A stretch of 64,000 bases of DNA from Sipunculus nudus (lineage: Eukaryota > Annelida > Sipuncula > Golfingiida > Sipunculidae): contig CM049318.1 in NCBI GenBank assembly GCA_026874595.1, positions 18,710,241 through 18,774,240 of the forward strand, written 5' to 3'. Each line of letters begins with the position of its first letter. The stretch's first letter is position 1. Position numbers and translations under genes: made by a program. Below are positions 26,901 to 35,900 of the stretch, in pieces. The notes below the pieces were generated by a model, which saw nothing but the letters and a program-made list of their open reading frames with translations, was not told the DNA's origin and made no database searches.

Positions 26901-29900
26901 GCTTAATAACAAATTCAACTGGACAATATTAAATGAATCAGGCAAGCAGAATTTCTTTTTACTATAATTTGGAGAATCATCTAGCTGTCCTTGTTATTAA
27001 TGATATGAGGACATGTCCTCTTTTTTTAATTATTTTTTCTGAAAGCTGTAAACATACATAAATATCACTTGTGATATATGAGCCATATGTTTCACCCCTT
27101 ATTCGGTGTCATGGTAAAACAAATTAACAAATACATATTTTTCTAACTTTGTAATAAGTGTAAACCTGCCAAAATGCAATATTCATACGGAACTGGATTA
27201 AATAACCCATGAATGAATACTGAAGTATAACACATCTTTCCATAGGTTGATATTCTTACCTGAACATAATTTCTGAACAAAAAATAAATTCTATAACAGG
27301 TCAAAGAGAGAGGAGATGGTTCAAGAGAGAAGTAGACCTTGCCGTGTCCACCGGTACTCTTATTACTATACTGTTTACTGCCATCCGAGGTAATGGTGAA
27401 ATGAGTGATATTGCCGTCGACGACATTGCGATGTCTGTTGGAGGATGTACGGTCGAGGAAAATGGTAAAATTAGTGAAGAACATAATTTGACTTTATAGA
27501 ATATTTTAATACATTCCTGGAAATATTTACCACCATGTCATTAATTTATAGTTTCCTGAACCGCGTAATACGATCCTACATATACACCCCATTGTTCACC
27601 TTACCTCCTCATAGCCAAAGTGCTCGAGTGTACTTTCGACCTCATTCTGTGTCTGATACAATAAAAGGAAGATGATTTCGATTGGACCAGAAAGCGTGGT
27701 TCCACTCCAAGTACATATACTGGTCCAGACGCTGATCACACAACTGGATCGGGTGCGTCGTATTTGCTTTTATATTAAAAAAATATAACTTGTAAATAAC
27801 AAAGGAAATTAATTTAAACACTGTAAAGACAAGGCTAGTAGTCTTTTTGTCGATTTTTCAAGTTAAACGGATGTATCAAGGATTCAGCTTAAATAGTAAG
27901 AAGCTAAAATGTTACACTTTTAAAACAGGTTATTACATGTTTGTGGAAGCATCAGTCCCAAGGGTTAAAAATGACACAGCCACGCTTGTAACACCAAGAT
28001 TATCAGTGAAAGGAAAAGAAATGTGTCTGGACTTTTGGTATCACATGCATGGTGCAAATATCGGAGAACTTAAAGTCAGTGTCTTGTACGAAGGGTACAC
28101 GGTGGAAATACTAAAACTCTCAGGTAGGTTAACTTATTTAAACCTTTAGCAAAACTATCACATCTGATGTAGCTGCAAGTAAATGAAAAAAACATAAACA
28201 GCCCAAGATGATTATCGATGGTGACAGTGAAATCTTATTTACAACCGTAAACAATTAAAGACGAGTCTCTTTGAAATTTAATTTTTTTGTGGAACTCAGG
28301 AAATAAAGGGGACCAATGGATTGAAGAAAAACGTACATTGCCGGGTAGAACTGTTCAAGTGGAATTCACAGCAACATTGACTAATGACTATCGTGGTGAT
28401 ATAGCTATTGATGACGTCATTATCACTGAAGGAAGATGCCCTAGCCATGGTGAGCAATATTCTTATATGCTTTTCAATGGAATTCTTTTAACTGCCATAA
28501 AGAATGCTTGAATGTCACTCCGTCATGAGACCACAACATATCCAATAATTTTTCAACTGAATCTGCATTGCAATATTGTTATTTCCTTTTGTAAGAAATG
28601 CTCTTTTGTAGTTCGAAAATCATATGTTCTGATGGACTGTCTGATTATTATATATTAGTTTGATATTGAATAGGGGTTGTTTGTTGTGCGATTTTGTGCG
28701 ATTAGACCTGTTAATACACCATAAGAGTAATTAATGAAAATACTGTTTGGCCCGGGATAGTCGAGGAATCAAACGCTCTGCTCCTTCCGCTGACGACCCG
28801 GGTTCGCGCAACGGCTTGGCTATGAGAGTGGGTCGAAGTTGGCCGTCCTAGGCCGTTGGTTTTCTCCGGGTTCTCCGGTATCCTCCATCTGTACATTTAC
28901 CGAACACCACCACGGAGTGCTCCACGATTAGTTATAATAAAAAACGGTCAACTATTTATATGTCAACTTGTATCTATACAAAGGGAAACATAAGTCATAC
29001 AGGAAGTCCTACGAGGGACCAGTCTACATAAACAAGCTAAAAATAATATTTATGAGCCTTAAAATTAAGTTAATTACTCAGTTGGTTATTCTACATAGCT
29101 AACATGTGCTTGTTTATTAAATCAAACGAATTGGTGGTTGCGATTATAATGCTGGCGGAAATGAAAATGATGATAATACTAACAGTTGGTTCCCTGTATT
29201 TCCTATAATTTTTCATAGAAACTTTTTCCCCAAATCAATCTGAAAAATACGTGTTCTGTATTTTTTATTACTGTTATGAAAACAATTCTCTAGATAAATG
29301 ATTCGGTTTTAATTTATAAATTATTGAAATGCTTTATAATATTTGCAGGAAAATGGGGACAGTGGGGAAAATGGGCATCATGCTCAGCCTCTTGTAACGG
29401 CGGTAGAAAAGTCCGCACAAGGTCATGTGAAATAGAACCTTGTCAAGAAAGCAACACACCAGGAAGCAGAGAAATACAGAACTGTAATCAATAAACGTGT
29501 CCAGGTATCCCTGCACTGAGAGTTCACACTTAAATGAAAATGAAAATTTAATATATTAAAGATAATATGTTTTCCTTTATTGGTAATACATTTAGAATTA
29601 ATTGAATTAATAGTTCATATGCTGGTAGATAAATTAGTTGTCAATCAATTAAATCATAAGTAAAATATCTGGACATTTTGAAAACAAATGTTCTGATTTT
29701 ATAAAAGATATTTACATAATCTTGCTATCTATGAAGAAGGGTCTTTGAGATTTTCTAAACCAAACCACCGGACTCTTCTCTAAAAGATGATTGAACTCGT
29801 AATCGTATACCATTTGTTTAGAGATTCTTCTGTTGTACTGTACAGTCTTTGGAGTAAACATTGAAGGCATAATTGACTAAATTGACTAAATCTTAATCAA

Positions 29901-32900
29901 GTGAAAGCTGAAATTAAGCTTGATGTAAACACATATATACGGCATAGCATCAAATAATTCACAGATAATCATGAGAAACGGTGTGAAATGATCAAGAACT
30001 GCTGGTGAGAATTATCATTCAGGGATATATTTTGGCGTTAGATTTCTTCCTGTACTTTGGTGTTCCCTTGCTTAAATGAAGTTTTTCATTTGGTCATTAT
30101 GACTTTTCTTTACTTTTGTGTAGTATGGGGAAATTGGGAGGTCTGGTCGAGGTGCAACCAAACGTGTGGCCGGGCTTCCCGAAGCAGAGAGCGGACATGT
30201 AGTGTTCCAAATGAATGTACTGGGTCACCAACAGAATCCAGCCTCTGTCCATCAAACATTCCGTGCCAAGGTACAATTGTAAGATCATTCGTATTAGACA
30301 TTAAAAAAAGTCGAGGTTTGATATCTATTTTTTCCAGGCTTCATTTTAATAAAATTTCTGTGTAATATTAAACATGCTTTCTTTTAAGGCCTAGTTTATT
30401 AATGTTATTATTGATAGTAATCTAGAAATTGCCCGTTTTGTTCGAGAAAAAGTACATGTGGGATAAGCATCTTTATTCGGGTAAACATATTGTATAACAT
30501 ACACATTGTGCAAACACTGAACCCCAACTTAAATGTAAAGTTTCATCGGCGATTATGATTAGCATAAGCATGCATAGGGCTTTTCTGGGTAAAATGTATC
30601 GTATATATTGGTCAAATACTTGAAATCATCTGTACATTTTAGACAAAGTGCAACCCAACGTGCGGTCAGACTTTTAGAAACAGTCCAGACATGCAGTATT
30701 CCAAATGAATGCAATGGGTTACCAAATTAATCCCATCCCTCTCCGCCAAACCCTTCGTGTCGTATAAGAGAAGGACAAATGAATCAATGTACATATGTGG
30801 GGCTTTTATATTCTAATAGTCTAATTTTGCGAATTATTTTATCGGAAACTATCAACCTTTTTCTTAAATCTTGGTTCAGAATTATGTTCACTGAATGCAA
30901 TTACTAAATTGCTTGTAATCTTCGGCAAATATTTTAAATAAGGGATTAGCATTTGTCTTCTGATAAAACATATTATCCATGGTACACATACATTATGAGC
31001 AATTGGGTCCATAGACCGTCAGGAAAAATAAATTTTATATAAAAATTAATGGAAAGATTATGATTAGCTTAAGCCTCTCCGAACCTCTAATTCTCACTCA
31101 GACGCTCGGCTCTTAAAATCAAGGCGTCATATCACACACAATATATCTTTCTATAAGATAACGCGAATTAAGGCTTGGCCTTGCAGCAGTCATTTACCAT
31201 TGCCGACAACCTCAGAAACTCATCAGTCGTGTAAACAATTGGCTGCAAAATAACCCTGAGATTTTACTCGAAACAAATATAATCACTGTGTGACACATTT
31301 GTATTATTTTGGATACGAACGTCACGTAAATAAAAAGGATACAACATGACACTACCCTTCTAAATTGGAAATCCTATTAGGAATCTCCAAATGTCCAGTT
31401 ACGTTTCCAAATGTTGAACTCTTCAAATACTTTTTTTATTGAAAGCCCTCTACGTGTCCACCCCTAAGTTTACTGATGACATATTTATAATTCTGAAATT
31501 ACTCTGTTATGAATGTACATGTACATTTAAATACATCAACGTATTAAAAAGGAAAATTATGTTTATGGCAACTATTTCCTGCCTCCTTCAGTTTATAAAT
31601 ACCAACACCAGTTACAATTTAACAGTATGTTCTTTTCAGTGAATTTAAGATCTAGCAGGGGCAAACAAAACTTATGTTAAATTGTCAACTTGCCTGCTAC
31701 TGTTTTTCTAACGAAGGACCAGAAAAAAAATAGAAAACACAACATCGTTCTCGAAACCTGTTCTAGTATGTGATGAAACATTTAACAATGAAATGCTCGA
31801 TTCGAATGTCGGTCAACGGTATATGAAAGCTTTTACGTGATATATCAGTGAATATAACGCTCAACATATATAATTATAATATATAAATAAAAATATTTCA
31901 TGTGATAATTTACAATTTAGCCCACTTGGACTAGTCTCTCAGCTTGTTCTCCGTCCTGTTACAGGGAAAATCCCCATTGTCAAACCATTAAAGATGTGAA
32001 AGACAAAGTTATTTTAACTTTCAAACCATTTGTCTCGAACGTGTACATACGTACACTCAGATGAATAGTACATGGGTTAACAGAAACAAATCAATATATT
32101 AAAGAAAACATACAGTTACATTTCTCTGGAGAGGCGCTCCATACATACAAGCACTTATGATCACAAATGTATTATAATAAACACAAATATTATCACCAAG
32201 TCCGCTTATCACACTGCACAGAGAAGCTACTTGTTTACATTGTTCCTGGTCAAATAGCCATAGCGCGCACGTAACATCGGAATGTTGAGCTGCTCGACTC
32301 ACTGCTTGCTCTTGCTGTGTAAACAGTACAAGCAGTCCTCTACGACCACCAACAGTCCCTCACTTGTGACTCCTGTTTGCCTTTCGAGACACAGTTCACG
32401 CAACATGCACAGATTATTAAGTCTCCTTGAATAACCCAGTTCTAGGTAATTGAATATGCTTTCACACAGGTAAACCAAGTTCTCTACAGATACGCTATTA
32501 AAATATTCCTCGGTTTATTACTGGAAGCGCTAAAAACAGGTATAAATCGGCAGATTACCAGTCCGTCGGCAAAACGCGATACTCTCTCTCTGAAGTCCTT
32601 TTCAGGGTAATTACCGTGGTCTTCCTCAGACCCCGACTATCGACGCTTTTAGACATCTCTCAGCTTTCTAGACTCTGATGCACGCAGGCTGACCCTAGAC
32701 TGCAGAAATCGTCAGGCTTCACCGAATTGCGCGCTGATCGGACCATGGTATCGAATATTTTCTTAAGCACGTCTTATTCAGCTTGCTGACGTCACAATTC
32801 CTGACCGTCTTCTGGTTGATCACCACTCACTATCATGCCGACTGCCAATAAATACATGATTAATTACCCGCCTCCAGAGATAAAACCCTGAGAAACCCAA

Positions 32901-35900
32901 AGTAAACAAGGGCTCATCTTTGTAGTATACAACAAACCGTCGTTACTATAGAGACCGCCAAACAAAGACAGCACAATCGAAATTAAACTGTTAGGATATT
33001 CACATCAAATGAGACACGTGTGCTCTCCAAACAAAATTTTTACGCTAAACATGATACTCCATAGTTTTCCTATAAGTTATCAAACCAATCATCTGGTTAT
33101 ACTACCTCCTCGAATATGCAAATACAATAACTGAATCGCAGTTCTCTGGTGACACGCAGTGATCTCTCACTTTCAGCATATATCACCTATGTCCTTGTGA
33201 AAACCATATTTGTTTCACATGTGCTACAGTCTATGAGCAGTGAATAACAAGAAATTTTATAGAACTTTTTTTGAGATAAGATTACAGTTTGCAATGCAGT
33301 TCAAATATAAACACGCACCATTTGTTACATTAAAAATATATAATGTGTAACGGTAGAGTGGACAGCGCAATTATATATGGCAATATGACAATAAACCCCC
33401 GAACAATTACCCCCGACAGTTACCCCCCAGACACCTACCTCTTGGTCAACTACTCTCGAAGACAATTTCTCCCTTGTCTAGGTTTTTTTCATATATTCGC
33501 AGAATAAAAATTTCCCTTTAATGTTTAAGATTATATGATTTAAAAGGCTTTAAACAAAAAAATGGAATTAAATTATATATGTTATCATGATTTGTTTGTC
33601 ATTGTGATGGTGCTTGTATATAAGGAGACAAAAATCGAGTCTAATTATTGTTATATAATGTCAGATACCAAGATGAAGACCACCTTGGATTATGTCCCAA
33701 TCATATCGTTTCCAGACGAGTTCGTACACTAAAATTAATGGCCTGTCGATCATCGATAAAAATGAGAGGTAAATAAAAAATATAATTGTCCTCTCTATAT
33801 GTTGTTTATATTTGGGAGGTCCGTTTTTTTTAAAACAAAGCAGGTACATAGACCGATCCACAACAAGTGATGGGGACAAACGTAGCTGAATATTGTGCAA
33901 AAAATGCAGGGCGGTATTGGTGGAAACACAAATTAAATCCAAGTTCCCTTGATCGGCCATACGATCCGTAACAATCTGACTCTCCAAACGAGCTGTCCCT
34001 GGACTACAGCACAATGCTGGTTTTCCATGCCAACCGATTCCTGACCAAATTTCATCAGGCGACAATACAGCTTTACGAGCCACATCCTGCCTCAACGGGA
34101 GTCTTACCAGCCAAACCTTTAATCACGTACTTTACTTCTTGCTGTCGCAGTGACCCACGAAGTTTAACACTTTAAAAAGAAACCACACAACGTACACAAA
34201 CATTTGGCTATAGTAATAACGAATCGACGGCTTTCCACCGAGAAGAATACCTTCTCTCTTAATATTACACCATATTTCAGGCTTACTTCCATTGTATATG
34301 TTCAGAGGTACACAATCATAATAATATTAATTGCGCCGACAAAGGAACTGACATTGAGAATACAGTTAACTATTTTTGTTCTGATTACACCTTAATTATT
34401 TCGTAATGATAATCTATCCCAGGGAAAGTGCAAGACGAGCTTTCTTACATATATCCTCGTTAAAGCTGTCAAATGAACCTTTCTGGTTGCATTGTACTAC
34501 CATCAATTTTAATGCTTCTGGAAACTCTCCCGTGCATTGATAGTTTCAACCACCTCCCCTCTCCCAAAAATCTAAATAAACTAAACTAATTGAAGTGTCC
34601 TTTGAATTATCTGTACTTTAAATGCAAAGATTTTAAGCTCAGTATATAGAAAGTCACCTAAGCTATAGCATTTGCTCTTTTCAGTCTTCCTGCTGTCCGT
34701 CCTGTCGCCTGATTACAGGATACAAATCGTACCCGCTAACTTAAAACTGAAAATTAAAATCCTTGGAGGTTTATAAAAATATTCTCTGGGCACCTGAAAT
34801 TAGGTCACTGCGGCCTATATTGTCTGAGTTACATGGCCATGCGGTTTGAAATTGTATAATAATTGAATTTTTTCACCAAAGCTCCGGTTTCTGAATAACT
34901 GATGCATTGATTCCCATGATTCTGTCCACGTATATTCTTCCTTCATTGTTTCCTCAGTTGCTTAAGACTTGTGGCGCCACCTTATGCTTTCTAATTTTTT
35001 CCGCATTATGTTTTCATTTTATTTTTGATACGTTCAAATGAGGCCGTCCGGCCGTTTACAGGGCACAAACCGTAACCGTAAAACCTAGAAGACTCTTGCT
35101 GCAAATTGAGAGAGGTTTCAGGCAAATCTCCACGGAGATCTCGAAATAGGTCGTGGTGACAAGCCGAAAACATGAATTGAACACTCAGTTAGTCATATTG
35201 GGCCCAGATTGTGTCCATTTCGCCTAGAATCTTCTAACATGACATGCATTGGTATTCAAGACTTAATCTCCTTGTAAACCCGATAAAAAGGACATGGCAA
35301 AATACACGGAGGAAACATTATTTTGAAAACGGGCACCATAAACTGCATAAGAAGTGATGACCTATTAACTATTAGCCAGGAAATGGATATAAACAAACGT
35401 AAGACAGTGCCCTTACCGACTCGCTCAACAAAAATCTTGCACGTCACAAAAATAACAAGACTCATTATATTACTCAATGTTTACATGACAATGCGGACAG
35501 TGTGTTTTATTTGTGTGGAGTGTGTTCCACTTGCTGCACTAGAACTACGCACCGATCGTGTTTTGGAGATAAATGTGCCAGCAGAGCCACCGAGATATAA
35601 CAGTGTCCCTGCCCAGGTACCCATATTATGTCTTAAAGAGGAAAACTAAAACGTCTCCCTCTGATGTATTCACAGAAACATGTGAATCAACAGCAGAATA
35701 TATACTTAGATTGTATTTTAATTATTTCGCGTTTTGTCCTTATTTTATTAAATCATATAGTCCTAATTTTTTATGGTACATGGAATGATGCCGAACTACC
35801 TGTGGAATGATCGAGATACTACAAAGATTAAGGGAGTTTTGCGCGAATGTTCCAATATACCCGATGTTTGACTGAATTGATCACTGGAATTGCACAATAT

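Noticed and set aside
25987-29504. In-frame TAA/TAG as evidence of a non-standard genetic code
   Set aside because: Stops occur in only three exons of about 40, the residue expected at the TAG is not Gln, and both genes end with TAA. Decay, skipping or sequence error are simpler.
33661-34095. Open minus-strand frame of 144 codons inside the long intron
   Set aside because: It has no recognisable motif and no splice or promoter context, and I could not align it convincingly with any transposase family in any frame. It may be chance or a very old element.
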